A stretch of 40,297 nucleotides of DNA, from contig JAIMBC010000015.1 of NCBI GenBank assembly GCA_023511675.1, forward strand, positions 1 through 40,297. The letters are read 5' to 3'. The notes under the pieces are model-generated. The model searched no databases. It saw nothing but the letters and a program-made list of their open reading frames with translations, and had not been told where the DNA came from. The number at the start of each line of letters is the position of its first letter. Position 1 is the first letter of the stretch. This document shows positions 39,734 through 40,297 of this stretch, one piece after another. The position numbers and the translations under genes were made by a program. Source of the stretch: Pirellulales bacterium. Lineage in GTDB: Bacteria > Planctomycetota > Planctomycetia > Pirellulales > JAIMBC01.

Positions 39734-40297
39734 CTAGAACATGTCGTACTTCTTGAGCTTGTTGTAGAGCGTTACGCGGCTGATGCCCAGGGCCCGGGCG
39801 GTGGCGGCGCGGTTGAAGTTGTGCTGCTTCAACATTTGCTCGATCATGGCCTGTTCGGTCAGGGCCACTTGGGTAGGCAGGTCCGATGCTGGCTGCGTGG
39901 GCGGGCCGACGGGAGCCGCCGTGATGGATTGAGTTACGGCGGGGGCCATGTCGTCGGGAGTGAGTTCGCCGCTGCGGCAGAACATTACCGCGCGCCGCAT
40001 CTGATTCATGAGTTCTCGGATGTTGCCGGGCCAGTGGTAGGCCTTGAGCCGTTCCAGGAACTCTGGGTGCACACGCCGCACGGCAATGCGGTGATGGTTG
40101 GAGAAGAACTCGATAAACTCGATCGCCAGGGGCACAATGTCTTGCTGCCGGCGGCGCAGCGGGGGCAAGTGGAACTTGACCTCGTTCAAGCGGTAGTACA
40201 GGTCCGAGCGAAAGCGGTCGTTGGCAACCAGGGTTTCGAGATCCAGGTTCGAGGCCACAATGGCCCGGACGCGCAGCTTGCGCGTCTCGTTCGAGCC
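39734..40297 (-). CDS. Sigma54-dependent transcriptional activator, C-terminal part
   Basis: The frame enters from the right window edge and ends at 39734, giving about 187 residues. The visible part is the second half of the AAA+ sigma54-activation domain: VRAIVASNLDLETLV, FRSDLYYRLNEVKFHLPPLRRR with the arginine-finger region, and YHWPGNIRELMNQMRRAVMF. A linker and a Fis-type helix-turn-helix (HNFNRAATARALGISRVTLYNKLKKYDMF) end the protein. The GAFTGA loop and any receiver domain lie outside the window, so NtrC-type versus orphan activator cannot be decided. Targets are unknown. Confidence 0.93.
   Translation of the reverse strand, partial: GSNETRKLRVRAIVASNLDLETLVANDRFRSDLYYRLNEVKFHLPPLRRRQQDIVPLAIEFIEFFSNHHRIAVRRVHPEFLERLKAYHWPGNIRELMNQMRRAVMFCRSGELTPDDMAPAVTQSITAAPVGPPTQPASDLPTQVALTEQAMIEQMLKQHNFNRAATARALGISRVTLYNKLKKYDMF

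Overview
The window is GC-rich bacterial chromosome with short intergenic gaps. It most likely comes from a planctomycete (Planctomycetota); the order or genus cannot be fixed from sequence alone. The inference rests on several features together: a PspA gene followed by a tandem-AAA ATPase; a respiratory operon with a split b6-type cytochrome b, an expanded subunit IV and a giant octaheme cytochrome; secreted proteins with HEAT-like and Pro-rich regions; and families of dispersed hairpin repeats. No tRNA, rRNA or CRISPR array was seen. Both window ends cut genes.

Region 1 (1-5382, minus strand) is a membrane-stress-type operon. A consensus sigma70 promoter (5354-5382) leads into pspA, an AAA+ ATPase with a degenerate first module, a small Lys/Ala-rich protein, a membrane-anchored solute-binding protein fused to an OmpA-like domain, and the start of a further gene that runs off the window. 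Region 2 (5383-11298) holds a secreted HEAT-like protein and a SIS-domain protein on the plus strand. On the minus strand it holds an MBL-fold nuclease, a TIM-barrel sugar isomerase/epimerase and a CYTH-domain protein. A 27-bp tandem repeat lies between the SIS and MBL genes.

Region 3 (11677-32280, minus strand) is about 20 kb of co-directional, tightly packed genes that look like one respiratory super-operon of 17 genes. In order of transcription they are Rieske, cytochrome b6, expanded subunit IV, octaheme cytochrome c, two cupredoxin-like proteins, diheme lipoprotein, CoxB, CoxA (A2 type), CtaA, CtaB, CoxC, CoxD, an ABC exporter pair, SCO1 and DUF420/CtaM-like. It therefore encodes a quinol:cytochrome c reductase, its electron carriers, an A-family heme-copper oxidase, heme A synthesis and copper-centre assembly. 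A promoter-like pair (32238-32265) and a perfect TGTGA-N6-TCACA palindrome (32207-32226) sit at its head.

Region 4 (32547-35063) has a divergent glutamate-cyclase-like gene, then about 1.4 kb without a convincing gene. That stretch holds hairpin repeats, a 31-bp tandem duplication and an IS66-like remnant. Region 5 (35064-40297, minus strand) has thiS-thiG behind a coupled unknown membrane protein gene, a repeat-bearing spacer, a 2-hydroxyacid dehydrogenase, an ABC-2-type membrane protein, an acylphosphatase and the 3' part of a sigma54-dependent activator.

The candidates most worth following are the PspA/AAA+/SBP-OmpA operon and the single-operon respiratory chain with its octaheme cytochrome, expanded subunit IV, duplicated cupredoxin-like proteins and CRP/FNR-type head palindrome.
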